Notes: a model not told the origin generated them from the letters alone. A stretch of DNA of 64,000 nucleotides from an uncultured Lachnospiraceae bacterium (GCA_945621435.1 CALZBR010000008.1:1-64000); one strand, 5' to 3'. Shown: positions 55,185-64,000, counted from the first letter of the stretch. Made by a program: numbers and translations.

Positions 55185-57794
55185 ATGTCTGCCAGCGATA
55201 TGATCAGCAAAGGAGAACTACAGCATATTCAGGATGAATTCTGTCGGGTAACCGGTGTGTGCGGATACTGCACAGATGGCAGTGAGAAGATTACCCGGTT
55301 TTCCGGAACGGAAAAGGAAGCCGAACTGGTCCGCGGATATGAGGAAAACCGATTGTCGGATATCCTGCTCGAAAGAGTGGAGGCCGGCTCTCTGGAAGAT
55401 CAGGCAGTGGAAGTGTTGGGAAGCGGAAAAGGCTTTGCCGCCGCTGTTGCTGTGCAGGCGGATGCGGACACGAGAATGTGCTGGATTGTCTATGCGTTGG
55501 AGGGAAATGCCGGGCAGGAGATAAGGTTCCTTCAGATATTGGATCTGCTGAGAGACCTGACCGGTATTGTTATGCACAACCTTGCTTCCCGATACAATGC
55601 GGAAGCAGAGAGCCGCAGGAGCCGCTGGGCTGAACAGGAGATGAGCCAGACACTTCATACCATTGAACACACTACGGAAGTGGTACAGCTGCTTGACAGC
55701 GATGACAGGATAGAGTCGGTGATGGACAAGTGGCTTGGCATATTGGCAAAACATCTGTGCGTTGATACGGCGCTTTTGTTCCAATTGCACTCCGGTGAGG
55801 AAACAATGGACATCTTGTCTCAGTGGACAGACTCCGGTCAGGTGCCGTATTTTGAGCGGAATTGTAATCTGAAGGTCTATCCCTGGCTTCGTACCAACAA
55901 ACCTTTGATTTATTCCTCCAATACGATGGACGGGGAGTTTCAGGGGGAAATCAAAGAAAAAATCGACGTTAAAGCAATTATGGTGTTTCCTGTTATTGGG
56001 CGGGAAAACGGTGACAGGATGGTACTGTCATTGAATCACAGGCAAAAAGATTATGTCTGGAATATGCAGGAGATTAAGTTTACTGCAGATGCCGTAAAGG
56101 TGCTTCAAAGCATTCTGACGAAAAGAATACAAAAGAATTCCCTGGCAAGCTCCTACGAAGCGTTGGAAGCGATTCTGGACAATGTGGGATGTTCTATTTT
56201 TGTCATGGACAAGGCTTCCGGGAATTGTCTTTTTGCAAATCAGAAATTAAAGAATACTTTTCCGAAGGAACTCAGAGAGCATACCTTCGGGGATTTATTA
56301 AAGAGTGGCAAGAGTTCCGGTCACAATAACGGTGTTTTTGAGATTCACTATCTTGAAGAATCCAAATGGTATGACATGATATGTAAGGAGATTTCCTGGG
56401 TGGACGGCAATTCTGCCATGCTTTATTCTCTGTATGATACAACGGATAAAAAGCTGTATCAGAGAAAGATTGAGCAGCAGGCATATACGGATTTCCTTAC
56501 AGGACTTTATAACAGAATGTGTTGCGAGAGAGATCTTGCGCGACATATTGACCGGGCGAAGAAGTCAGGGACTACGGGAGCACTGCTGTATATTGACCTG
56601 GATGATTTTAAGCATATCAACGATGGATTGGGACATCAGTACGGAGATGTGCTGCTAAAAGCGATTTCCCATGCACTTCAGAGAATCGAGGGCATTGAGA
56701 ATACCTGTTATCGTATGGGCGGCGATGAGTTTGTCGTTGTTGTGCCTGCAGAGCATTATGGCAGGATGGATGAGATTCTGGAAGGAATCAAGGAGATATT
56801 TGCAAAGCCCTGGTTTTTGAAGGATGCGGATTATTACTGTACCATGAGTATGGGTATCGTCACCTTCCCGGATCTTGGGGAATCTGTTCCGGATCTGATC
56901 AAAAAAGCGGATATTGCTATGTACGAAGCCAAGAAAAGCGGTAAAAATCGTGTGGCCCACTACAATCCGGGAATCAATTCCGCCTCAGGAAGACGTCTTG
57001 ACATGGAGAAAAGCATGCGGGATGCCATGGTGGAAAACTATGAAGAGTTTGAAGTATATTTCCAGCCTATCATAGATGTACAGGATCAGACAAAATGCAT
57101 CGGCGCAGAGGCATTGATTCGTTGGAACAGTATAAAACTGGGCTTTATTCCGCCTGCGGATTTTATTCCGTTGGCAGAGTATCTGGGACTGATTAATCCC
57201 ATTGGAAATTATGTGTTAAAAAGAGCCTGTACCTGTTGCAGGCAATGGAACGAAGCGGGGTTACCGTATAAGGTAAATGTGAATCTTTCCGTTGTACAGC
57301 TGTTACAGCCGGATGTGGTGGAGATTGTTGCAGGGGTGTTGAAAGAGACCGGGCTTACACCCGAGAACCTTACCCTTGAGGTTACGGAGAGCCTGGCAAT
57401 CAATGACATGGACAGAATGAAGGAGATCCTTGCAAGGATTAAGGCGTTGGGGGTAAAGATTGCGCTGGATGACTTCGGTACCGGTTATTCCTCTCTGAAT
57501 CATATTCGTGAGATTCCTTTTGATGTGATCAAGGTCGATCAGAGCTTCGTGAAGGAGCTGGCGGAAGATGCCTATTCTCAATCCTTTGTAAAGCTGGTTG
57601 CGGAACTGGCTGAGACACTTGGAGTCAGCATTTGTGTGGAAGGCATCGAGACAGAATCACAGTACAAGGTAGTGAAAGACATGAAGGTCAAATACATTCA
57701 GGGATATTATTTTGACCGTCCGCTGAAACGTGAGGATTTTGAAAAGAAGTACTGTCCTGAAAAAGAACTTGCAAAACAGGAAAGAAACATGTAA
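55185..57794 (+). CDS. Multidomain GGDEF-EAL c-di-GMP enzyme
   Basis: An 869-residue cytoplasmic protein. The N-terminus ELQHIQDEFCRVTGVCGY resembles a PocR-type ligand domain. A GAF-like domain (about residues 160-305), a PAS-like domain (about 325-420), a GGDEF domain (YTDFLTGLYNRM, DLDDFKHINDGLGHQYGD, intact RMGGDEF) and an EAL domain follow. EAL features are complete: GAEALIRW, VNVNLSVVQ, LEVTES, LDDFGTGYSS, IKVDQSF, VEGIE and IQGYYF. No RxxD inhibitory site is seen before GGDEF. It could both make and degrade c-di-GMP depending on ligand. GGAGGGAG precedes the ATG, directly after the guaB terminator. Confidence 0.88.
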   Translation: MSASDMISKGELQHIQDEFCRVTGVCGYCTDGSEKITRFSGTEKEAELVRGYEENRLSDILLERVEAGSLEDQAVEVLGSGKGFAAAVAVQADADTRMCWIVYALEGNAGQEIRFLQILDLLRDLTGIVMHNLASRYNAEAESRRSRWAEQEMSQTLHTIEHTTEVVQLLDSDDRIESVMDKWLGILAKHLCVDTALLFQLHSGEETMDILSQWTDSGQVPYFERNCNLKVYPWLRTNKPLIYSSNTMDGEFQGEIKEKIDVKAIMVFPVIGRENGDRMVLSLNHRQKDYVWNMQEIKFTADAVKVLQSILTKRIQKNSLASSYEALEAILDNVGCSIFVMDKASGNCLFANQKLKNTFPKELREHTFGDLLKSGKSSGHNNGVFEIHYLEESKWYDMICKEISWVDGNSAMLYSLYDTTDKKLYQRKIEQQAYTDFLTGLYNRMCCERDLARHIDRAKKSGTTGALLYIDLDDFKHINDGLGHQYGDVLLKAISHALQRIEGIENTCYRMGGDEFVVVVPAEHYGRMDEILEGIKEIFAKPWFLKDADYYCTMSMGIVTFPDLGESVPDLIKKADIAMYEAKKSGKNRVAHYNPGINSASGRRLDMEKSMRDAMVENYEEFEVYFQPIIDVQDQTKCIGAEALIRWNSIKLGFIPPADFIPLAEYLGLINPIGNYVLKRACTCCRQWNEAGLPYKVNVNLSVVQLLQPDVVEIVAGVLKETGLTPENLTLEVTESLAINDMDRMKEILARIKALGVKIALDDFGTGYSSLNHIREIPFDVIKVDQSFVKELAEDAYSQSFVKLVAELAETLGVSICVEGIETESQYKVVKDMKVKYIQGYYFDRPLKREDFEKKYCPEKELAKQERNM

Positions 57795-57804
57795 GATGAA
57801 GTTA

Positions 57805-57880
57805 ACGGCTGCATGACTGGCGGAAGTAGGATAACTACAGGGAGTGCAGTAGATTTTTGAAGCCGACCGCCTGGGCACCA
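57805..57880 (+). promoter_or_regulatory. ZTP riboswitch (pfl motif)
   Basis: The leader of purO-purH has the hallmarks of the pfl RNA: GACTGGCG (57815-57822), a short stem AGTAGGATAACT, ACAGGGAG (57837-57844), a linker, and the highly conserved 3' segment CCGACCGCCTGGGCA (57863-57877). These aptamers bind ZMP or ZTP, the AICAR intermediate that builds up when folate is short. The location before an AICAR formyltransferase gene is the classic one. The 3' conserved segment is also the left arm of the following terminator, so ligand binding should switch genes on. Confidence 0.88.
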
Positions 57881-57912
57881 CTTGTTTTGTGATGCGCAGG
57901 TGGTCGTTTTTT
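57864..57912 (+). terminator. Expression-platform terminator of the ZTP riboswitch
   Basis: CGACCGCCTGGGC pairs with GCGCAGGTGGTCG (two mismatches) across 17 nt, followed by TTTTTT. Its left arm overlaps the conserved aptamer segment, so the two folds exclude each other. Confidence 0.85.
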
Positions 57913-57934
57913 CGCAAAGTTAAAGGAGGAGATT

Positions 57935-58642
57935 ATGCTGCAACTGAATCAGGAACTGAAAAACAATGCGTATCCCGGAAGAGGAATTGTAATCGGACGG
58001 ACTCCGGACGGGAAACAGGCTGTAACCGCATATTTTATCATGGGAAGAAGCTCAAACAGCCGCAATCGTGTTTTTGTGACCGAAGGAGAAGGGATCCGTA
58101 CGGAAGCCTTTGACCCTTCCAAGCTGGAAGACCCCAGTCTGATCATATATGCACCTGTGAGAGTTCTGGGTAATAAAACCATTGTTACCAACGGAGATCA
58201 GACAGACACTATTTATGAGGGAATGGATAAACAGCTTACTTTTGAACAGTCTCTGAGATGTCGTGAATTTGAGCCGGACGCACCGAATTATACACCTCGT
58301 ATTTCCGGTATCATGCATATTGAGGGTGGAAAGTATAATTTTGCAATGTCTATTTTGAAGAGCAATCATGGCGACGCCTCTTCCTGCATAAGAAATACCT
58401 TTACCTATGAGAATCCGCTTCCCGGAGAGGGCAGATTCATTCATACCTATATGCATGACGGGAATCCGCTTCCCAGTTTTGAGGGAGAGCCGAAGCAGGT
58501 AGAGATTACCGGGGATATTGACAGTTTTACCGACATGATCTGGAACAGCCTGAATGAAGAAAATAAGGTCTCTCTTTTTGTGCGATTTATTGACATCGCA
58601 ACCGGTAAATATGAGACCCGCATCGTTAACAAGAATTGTTAA
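57935..58642 (+). CDS. purO: IMP cyclohydrolase, PurO type
   Basis: A 235-residue protein of the archaeal-type IMP cyclohydrolase family, closing FAICAR to IMP in the last step of purine synthesis. Family-like segments: YPGRGIVIGRTPDGKQAV, YFIMGRSSNSRNRVF, PNYTPRISGI and IRNTFTYENPLPGEGRFIHTY (the last spans catalytic-region residues). AGGAGG lies before the ATG. It is the first gene after the ZTP riboswitch and precedes a PurH-type protein that lacks its own cyclohydrolase domain, so the pair together does the work of bifunctional PurH. Confidence 0.87.
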   Translation: MLQLNQELKNNAYPGRGIVIGRTPDGKQAVTAYFIMGRSSNSRNRVFVTEGEGIRTEAFDPSKLEDPSLIIYAPVRVLGNKTIVTNGDQTDTIYEGMDKQLTFEQSLRCREFEPDAPNYTPRISGIMHIEGGKYNFAMSILKSNHGDASSCIRNTFTYENPLPGEGRFIHTYMHDGNPLPSFEGEPKQVEITGDIDSFTDMIWNSLNEENKVSLFVRFIDIATGKYETRIVNKNC

Positions 58643-58663
58643 GCAGAAAGGAAAGAAAAGAGC

Positions 58664-59842
58664 ATGAATGAGATAGAATTGAAATACGGATGTAACCCTA
58701 ACCAGAAGCCTTCCAGAATCTTCATGGAAGACGGAAGTGAGCTTCCCGTTACCGTGTTGAACGGCAGACCCGGATATATCAATTTTCTGGATGCGTTCAA
58801 TGGCTGGCAGCTTGTAAAGGAACTGAAGGAGGCTACCGGACTTCCCGCAGCCACTTCCTTCAAGCATGTTTCTCCGGCAGGTGCAGCCGTTGGTCTGCCG
58901 CTGGATGAGACTCTGGCGAAGATTTACTGGGTGGATGATCTGGGTGAGCTTTCTCCCCTTGCCTGTGCCTACGCAAGAGCAAGAGGTGCAGACAGAATGT
59001 CTTCCTTCGGTGATTTTATCGCTCTTTCCGACATCTGTGATGCGGACACCGCAAAACTGATTAAGAGAGAGGTTTCCGACGGTGTGATTGCACCCGGTTA
59101 TACGGAGGAAGCGCTGGAGATGCTGAAGCAGAAGAAGAAGGGTGGCTACAACGTGCTTCAGATTGATCCTTCTTATGTCCCTGCGCCTATTGAGAAGAAG
59201 CAGGTGTATGGCATTACCTTTGAGCAGGGAAGAAACGAACTGGACATCAATGGGGATATTCTTTCCAATATTGTGACCGTGAACAAGGAGATACCCGAAA
59301 GCGCACTGATTGATATGAAGATTGCGCTGATTACCCTGAAGTATACACAGTCCAACTCCGTGTGCTACGTTAAAGGGGGACAGGCTATCGGTATCGGTGC
59401 TGGTCAGCAGTCCAGAATCCACTGTACCAGGCTTGCCGGACAGAAGGCTGATAACTGGTATCTGCGTCAGGCACCCCAGGTCATGAACCTTCAGTTTGCA
59501 GAGGGACTTGGCAGAGCCGACAGAGACAATGCCATTGATGTCTATATCGGTGATGAGTACATGGATGTTCTGGCGGATGGTGTGTGGGAACATACCTTCA
59601 AGGTAAAGCCTCCGGTGTTTACCAGGGAAGAGAAGAGAGCATGGCTGGATGGCATGCAGAATGTGACGCTTGGTTCTGATGCATTCTTTCCCTTCTCCGA
59701 CAATATCGAAAGAGCTCATAAGAGCGGTGTAAAATATATTGCTCAGCCCGGTGGCTCTGTTCGTGATGATGCAGTGATCGAGTGCTGTGATAAGTACGAA
59801 ATGGTCATGGCATTCACGGGCATCAGACTGTTCCATCACTAA
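58664..59842 (+). CDS. purH: AICAR formyltransferase, single-domain PurH
   Basis: A 392-residue protein matching only the formyltransferase half of bifunctional PurH. The catalytic Lys-His pair is in TSFKHVSPAGAA (Lys67, His68). Other motifs are RGADRMSSFGDF, LKYTQSNSVCYVK, IGAGQQSRIHCTRLAG and the C-terminal DAFFPFSDNIERA. The N-terminal cyclohydrolase domain of about 200 residues is absent, its role taken by the adjacent purO. It transfers a formyl group from 10-formyl-THF to AICAR. Under control of the upstream ZTP riboswitch. Confidence 0.93.
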   Translation: MNEIELKYGCNPNQKPSRIFMEDGSELPVTVLNGRPGYINFLDAFNGWQLVKELKEATGLPAATSFKHVSPAGAAVGLPLDETLAKIYWVDDLGELSPLACAYARARGADRMSSFGDFIALSDICDADTAKLIKREVSDGVIAPGYTEEALEMLKQKKKGGYNVLQIDPSYVPAPIEKKQVYGITFEQGRNELDINGDILSNIVTVNKEIPESALIDMKIALITLKYTQSNSVCYVKGGQAIGIGAGQQSRIHCTRLAGQKADNWYLRQAPQVMNLQFAEGLGRADRDNAIDVYIGDEYMDVLADGVWEHTFKVKPPVFTREEKRAWLDGMQNVTLGSDAFFPFSDNIERAHKSGVKYIAQPGGSVRDDAVIECCDKYEMVMAFTGIRLFHH

Positions 59843-59877
59843 GTTACAATTATGGGAGAGGTTGAGAAGGGATATCG

Positions 59878-61401
59878 ATGATTCTTTCGGAACTGTGTAA
59901 ATACAATCAAATCATAATTCAATGTCATGACAATCCGGATGCCGACAGTTTGGCATCCGGATATGGTCTTTATTGCTATTTTCAAAAAAAGGGTAAAAAT
60001 GTCCGCCTGGTGTATAGCGGCAGCCGTGAGATTCATAAGTCAAATCTTCGGCTTATGAAGGACGAGCTGAATCTGCCTGTGGAATACATCAGGCCGGGGA
60101 CCTGCGAGATGAAGGGCGACGATAGTTTGCTGATCACTGTGGACTGTCAGTATGGTTCCGGCAATGTGACCGGAATCATTTCTGATAATGTAGCGGTGAT
60201 CGACCATCATCAGCTGGAGAAGGAAGCTCGTCCCATGAGCATCATCAATTCCAATCTGGGAAGCTGTTCAACTTTGGTATGGAAGCTGTTGAAGGAAGAG
60301 GGATTTGATCTGGAGGAATGTGAGCATCTGGGTACGGCACTTTACTATGGTCTTTTTATGGATACGGCCCAGTTCTCTGAGCTGTATAATCCGCTGGACA
60401 TGGATATGCGGGAGGATGTCACCTTTGACAAGAGCCTGATTACAAGATTCCGCAATGCCAATCTCACATTAGAGGAATTGGAAATAGCAGGCATCGCATT
60501 GATAAAATACAACTTTAATGAGGACTATAGATGTGCTGTGATCAAGGCTCAGCCTTGTGACCCCAATCTCCTGGGACTGATCAGTGATTTCCTGCTTCAA
60601 GTGGATGTGATTGATTCCTGTGTGGTGTTTAATGAGGTCAACGATGGTTACAAATTCTCTGTGAGAAGCTGCGTGCCGGAGGTAAATGCCAACGAGCTTG
60701 CCGGGTATCTCTCGGAGGGAATCGGTTCCGGCGGAGGACATTATGAGAAGGCAGGCGGCTTTGTCAGCCTGCGTTTGTATGAAGACAATTACGGCTCCTT
60801 ACCTCCGGAGACCTATTTCAACCTGCGCATGAAGAAATATTTTGACAGCTATGAGCTGATTTATGCGGAGAATTATGAAGCTGATCTGACGGCAATGTGT
60901 CGATATGTGAAGCGCAGGCTTCCACAGCCCTTTGTACAGATGTCGGAATTACTTCCGGAGGGTACCCCGATTACCCTTCGTACCCTTGAAGGCGATATGG
61001 ATATGACGGTGACCCATGACCTGTATATTATTATGGACGCCAAGGGGAACGCATATCCCATGCATCGCAAGAACTTTGAGGAAAAATATCAGGTTCTGGA
61101 AGATACCGTAAAATGGCGGGATTCTCTGCAGAAAATAGAATATGCTCCTATGATTAAGAACCGAAACAATGGAAAAGCTCTGTTGTTGACAAAATATGCC
61201 CACAGCAGTATTCCCACAGAGAAAGTAATGGTTTATGCACGCTCTCTGGATAAGGGTGTGAAGGTGTTTGACATAGATGAGGAGAACCGGTATATGCGCG
61301 GAGAACCGGGAGATTACCTGGTGATCAGATGTGACGATCCTAAGGTGATTTCTGTTGTGGAAAAGGATTTGTTCCCCAAGAGCTACGAAATGCTTTCCTG
61401 A
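59878..61401 (+). CDS. DHH family phosphoesterase with long C-terminal extension
   Basis: A 507-residue cytoplasmic protein. The DHH domain shows CHDNPDADSLASGYGLY (motif I), TVDCQYGSG, VIDHHQLEKEA (motif III) and FMDTAQFSE. A DHHA1-like part ends with GSGGGHYEKAGGFVSL. About 170 residues follow with no known domain (around TLEGDMDMTVTHDLYIIMD). DHH-DHHA1 proteins are manganese-dependent nucleases or nano-RNA and cyclic dinucleotide hydrolases. With c-di-GMP genes in the window, a linear pGpG or nanoRNA role is possible. It starts 35 bp after purH with AAGGGA upstream. Confidence 0.8.
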   Translation: MILSELCKYNQIIIQCHDNPDADSLASGYGLYCYFQKKGKNVRLVYSGSREIHKSNLRLMKDELNLPVEYIRPGTCEMKGDDSLLITVDCQYGSGNVTGIISDNVAVIDHHQLEKEARPMSIINSNLGSCSTLVWKLLKEEGFDLEECEHLGTALYYGLFMDTAQFSELYNPLDMDMREDVTFDKSLITRFRNANLTLEELEIAGIALIKYNFNEDYRCAVIKAQPCDPNLLGLISDFLLQVDVIDSCVVFNEVNDGYKFSVRSCVPEVNANELAGYLSEGIGSGGGHYEKAGGFVSLRLYEDNYGSLPPETYFNLRMKKYFDSYELIYAENYEADLTAMCRYVKRRLPQPFVQMSELLPEGTPITLRTLEGDMDMTVTHDLYIIMDAKGNAYPMHRKNFEEKYQVLEDTVKWRDSLQKIEYAPMIKNRNNGKALLLTKYAHSSIPTEKVMVYARSLDKGVKVFDIDEENRYMRGEPGDYLVIRCDDPKVISVVEKDLFPKSYEMLS

Positions 61402-61412
61402 GAACTTCATAC

Positions 61413-61442
61413 TTGCGGGGGAATGGGCAGTTGTGCTATCAT
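61413..61442 (+). promoter_or_regulatory. Possible promoter for glnS
   Basis: TTGCGG, 18-bp spacer, TATCAT with an extended TGC, about 38 nt before the start codon. Confidence 0.5.
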
Positions 61443-61479
61443 AGGCACATGGTTTTAGCGGAAAGGTTAGGATAATGAT

Positions 61480-63159
61480 ATGGGTGAGACAGAATCGAGA
61501 AATTTTATAGAGATGGCAATTGATAAGGATCTGGCAGAGGGAGTATATGACAGTGTGCATACACGTTTTCCGCCGGAACCCAACGGTTATCTGCACATCG
61601 GACATGCCAAGAGTATCCTCTTGAATTACGGACTGGCGCAGAAATACGGCGGAAAGTTTAATATGCGTTTTGACGATACCAATCCTACAAAGGAGGATAT
61701 CGAATTTGTGGAGTCTATCAAAGCGGATATTCAGTGGCTGGGAGCTGACTGGGAAGATAGGCTGTTCTTTGCATCCAATTACTTCGGCCAGATGTACGAA
61801 GCGGCATGTAAGCTGATTTCCAAGGGGAAGGCTTATGTGTCCGATCTGACGGCGGAACAGATCAGAGAGTACAGAGGAAGCCTCACAGAGCCCGGTAAGG
61901 AGGATCCTTACAGCACTCGTTCCGTGGAGGAGAATCTGAAGCTTTTTGAGGAGATGAAAGAAGGAAAGTACGCAGATGGAGAAAAGGTGCTCCGTGCGCG
62001 CATTGACATGGCTTCCCCCAATATCAATATGCGTGATCCCGTTATCTATCGTGTGGCACATATGACACATCACAATACAGGAGATACCTGGTGCATATAT
62101 CCTATGTATGATTTTGCACATCCTATCGAGGACGCTATTGAGGGGATTACCCACTCTATCTGTACCCTGGAATTTGAGGATCACAGACCCCTCTATGACT
62201 GGGTTGTGAGAGAACTGGAATATCCTCAGCCGCCCAGACAGATTGAGTTCGCGAAGTTATACCTGAAAAATGTGGTAACAGGTAAGAGATATATCAAGAA
62301 GCTGGTACAGACCGGCATCGTGGACGGCTGGGACGATCCCAGACTGGTGTCCATTGCAGCTCTTCGCCGCAGAGGATTTACCCCTGAATCCATCAGAATG
62401 TTTGTGGAAATGTGCGGTGTCTCCAAGGCAAATTCCATTGCGGATTATGCAGCTCTGGAGTATTGTATTCGCGAGGATCTGAAGGCGAAAGCACCCAGAT
62501 ATATGGCCATTGTGGACCCTGTAAAGCTGGTGATCGACAATTATCCCGAAGGTCAGACAGAGATGCTGACGGCAGTAAATAATCCGGAGAATGAGGCTCT
62601 TGGCAGCAGAGAGATTCCCTTTGGCAGAGAGCTTTATATTGAGAGAGAAGACTTTATGGAGGAACCTCCCAAGAAGTATTTCCGTATGTTTCCCGGCAAT
62701 GAAGTGCGCCTGATGAACGCGTATTTTGTTACCTGTACCGGATGCGTGAAGGATGAGAACGGCAATATTAAAGAGGTTCACTGTACTTACGATCCCGCCT
62801 CAAAGGGTGGAAACAGCCCTGACGGAAGAAAGGTAAAAGGTACGATTCACTGGGTGGCTGCAGAGACAGCTGTTTCTGCGGAGGTTCGACTCTATGAGAA
62901 TCTGATCGATGAAGAGAAGGCAAATGAGATGGATTCCATCTACAATGAGGAGGGAGAGCTTTATCTCAACCCGGATTCACTGATAGTGAAACAGTGTTAT
63001 CTGGAGCCTGCTTTTGCCGGAGCAAAGGCCTATGACAGATTCCAGTTTGTAAGACAGGGCTTTTTCTGCGTAGATCCTAAGGATTCCACAGAAGAGAAAC
63101 CGGTGTTTAACAGAATTGTCTCCCTGAAGAGTTCTTTCGTTTTGCCGAAGAAAGACTAA
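61480..63159 (+). CDS. glnS: Glutamine--tRNA ligase
   Basis: A 559-residue class I synthetase of the GlnRS type. HIGH is in [13 protein letters not shown] (residues 39-42). The catalytic core shows [11 protein letters not shown] and [17 protein letters not shown], and [19 protein letters not shown] and [12 protein letters not shown] are GlnRS-like. The usual VMSKRKL form of the KMSKS loop reads [11 protein letters not shown] near residue 265. A C-terminal beta-barrel anticodon domain is present. It charges tRNA(Gln) directly, alongside gatCAB in the same window. A bidirectional terminator follows. Confidence 0.93.
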   Translation: MGETESRNFIEMAIDKDLAEGVYDSVHTRFPPEPNGYLHIGHAKSILLNYGLAQKYGGKFNMRFDDTNPTKEDIEFVESIKADIQWLGADWEDRLFFASNYFGQMYEAACKLISKGKAYVSDLTAEQIREYRGSLTEPGKEDPYSTRSVEENLKLFEEMKEGKYADGEKVLRARIDMASPNINMRDPVIYRVAHMTHHNTGDTWCIYPMYDFAHPIEDAIEGITHSICTLEFEDHRPLYDWVVRELEYPQPPRQIEFAKLYLKNVVTGKRYIKKLVQTGIVDGWDDPRLVSIAALRRRGFTPESIRMFVEMCGVSKANSIADYAALEYCIREDLKAKAPRYMAIVDPVKLVIDNYPEGQTEMLTAVNNPENEALGSREIPFGRELYIEREDFMEEPPKKYFRMFPGNEVRLMNAYFVTCTGCVKDENGNIKEVHCTYDPASKGGNSPDGRKVKGTIHWVAAETAVSAEVRLYENLIDEEKANEMDSIYNEEGELYLNPDSLIVKQCYLEPAFAGAKAYDRFQFVRQGFFCVDPKDSTEEKPVFNRIVSLKSSFVLPKKD

Positions 63160-63178
63160 GCAAAGCCGACAGAAATAA

Positions 63179-63213
63179 AAATGCCGCACGGTTATGACAA
63201 TCGTGCGGCATTT
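63179..63213. terminator. Bidirectional intrinsic terminator after glnS
   Basis: AAATGCCGCACG and CGTGCGGCATTT form a perfect 12-bp stem across 11 nt between convergent genes. Confidence 0.92.
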
Positions 63214-63249
63214 GTGATTCCCGGCTGCAAAGAGCTGAGTTCGGAATAC

Positions 63250-63585
63250 TTAGTCTTCTTCGTTGAAAAATTCTTCGGTTTCGATTTCCTCGGATGCTTC
63301 CTCAGTAACCTCTGCGGTCTCTTCTGTTGCCTCGGGCTGGGGAGCTTTCTTTTCTTCCCCGGAATCCTCCTCTGAGCTGTCTTTCACTTTGGCGCCGGGA
63401 GTCAGAGGAACATAATTGGTTTCGGGTTCGGATGCTTCCTCCAGATCCTCGCTGAAGTCGTCGTAATCTTCATCCTCGGGTGAATTTTCTGCATTTTCTT
63501 TCTTCTGCATGAAATAACATGCTGCAGCGACAGCGGAACCGATAGCTGCGGTTGCCAACAGGAACTTGCCAAATTTTTTTGCCAT
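63250..63585 (-). CDS. Small acidic membrane-anchored protein, unknown
   Basis: A 111-residue protein. A basic start (MAKKFGKF) and one membrane segment (LLATAAIGSAVAAACYFM) are followed by about 80 residues very rich in Glu, Asp, Ser and Pro with almost no hydrophobic residues, likely unfolded. AAGGAG lies before the ATG. It occurs as a single gene facing glnS. Similar short tails occur in Clostridia, but I know of no function. The Glu/Thr-rich tail could interact with cationic partners such as wall enzymes; this is speculation. Confidence 0.65.
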   Translation of the reverse strand: MAKKFGKFLLATAAIGSAVAAACYFMQKKENAENSPEDEDYDDFSEDLEEASEPETNYVPLTPGAKVKDSSEEDSGEEKKAPQPEATEETAEVTEEASEEIETEEFFNEED

Positions 63586-63688
63586 AAGAAACTCCTTTCG
63601 AAGGGGATAGTTTTTACTATTTATTATTTTAATCCTATTCTGTTAAATTGAAAAGAGATTATGTATTATTTTACAAAAAATTTATTGA

Positions 63689-63717
63689 TTGGATAGGAAT
63701 GTACTGTTAATTATGAT
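63689..63717 (+). promoter_or_regulatory. Possible promoter for the TetR gene
   Basis: TTGGAT, 17-bp spacer, TATGAT; a second overlapping TATGAT follows at 63717-63722. Moderate fit only. Confidence 0.4.
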
Positions 63718-63783
63718 ATGATGAGAGAAGTTAGGCCGGATTATTTTGAGGAAGGCTGCTTGAAATGTACTGCAGGAGTTGAG

Positions 63784-64000
63784 AGATGAACGAAAAATTT
63801 TTTGACTTAAATAAAGAGAAACAGGACCGTATGATTAATGCTGCGCTGAAGGTTTTCGCAAAGCAGGGCTATCGTCATGCCAGTACGGACGATATTGTTC
63901 GTGAGGCAGTCATCAGTAAGGGCTTGCTGTTTCATTATTTTGGGAGCAAATTAGGTGTTTATGATTTTATTTATGAATACAGCGTGAGATATATGATGCT
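63784..64000 (+). CDS. TetR/AcrR family regulator, N-terminal part
   Basis: An ATG at 63784 opens a frame that runs off the window after 72 codons. The sequence DRMINAALKVFAKQGYRHAS, TDDIVREAVISKGLLFHYF and GSKLGVYDFIYEY is the TetR helix-turn-helix DNA-binding domain in order. TetR proteins repress neighbouring genes, often for efflux or membrane functions, until they bind a ligand. The regulated gene is probably outside the window. Ligand-binding domain not visible. Confidence 0.85.

Noticed and set aside
58052-59839. A 595-codon open frame antisense to purO and purH
   Set aside because: Same codon-bias effect; the sense proteins are clear enzymes.
60949-62184. A 411-codon open frame antisense to the DHH gene and glnS
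   Set aside because: Overlaps two convincing sense genes and has no protein-like features.

Overview
The window looks like chromosome of a low-to-mid GC Gram-positive anaerobe of class Clostridia, most likely a Lachnospiraceae gut commensal. I infer this from the gene mix (DapL lysine pathway, GatCAB beside a GlnRS, a Gram-positive Tad pilus locus, DUF4867, DUF6056 and DUF6106 families), strong AGGAGG-type ribosome sites, and sigma-A-like promoters with 17-bp spacers. I saw no rRNA, tRNA, CRISPR array, insertion sequence or prophage. It is largely core chromosome with one accessory-looking block.

Layout. 1-4.2 kb: end of truA, then minus-strand arcC, aroA and a tocopherol-cyclase-like gene. 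4.3-8.4 kb: a sugar operon (xylB, DUF4867, a FucI/AraA-fold isomerase) with unusual inverted repeats between its genes. 8.4-16 kb: MATE exporter, ProX-type tRNA deacylase, polytopic membrane protein, M13 lipoprotein peptidase, two-domain PPK2. 16-21 kb: hemicellulose enzymes (GH2, GH51) and a serine hydrolase. 20.9-35.7 kb: an unknown Cys-rich protein, an EAL phosphodiesterase with a decayed GGDEF, a 37-residue membrane peptide, a sensor diguanylate cyclase broken by an in-frame TAA, and a divergent Tad-type pilus operon carrying a 1496-residue secreted mosaic protein. 35.7-46.4 kb: GT2 glycosyltransferase, hisC, DUF368 transporter, methyltransferase, hslO, nadE, dapF-dapL, DUF6056. 46.5-52 kb: an unrecognised membrane-anchored TIM-barrel-like protein and gatCAB. 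52-64 kb: two small-family membrane proteins, guaB, a multidomain GGDEF-EAL protein, a ZTP riboswitch controlling purO-purH, a DHH phosphoesterase, glnS, a small acidic membrane protein and the start of a TetR regulator.

Working together. The carbohydrate genes suggest use of arabinose- and xylose-containing polymers. The c-di-GMP genes directly before the Tad operon suggest a surface-attachment module under second-messenger control, now altered by a nonsense codon. The purine block is coherent: the ZTP riboswitch senses the intermediate consumed by the PurH-type formyltransferase, a separate PurO-type enzyme closes the ring, and guaB lies just upstream. The dapF-dapL operon has a terminator hairpin immediately after its predicted transcription start, which suggests attenuation or a very short RNA.
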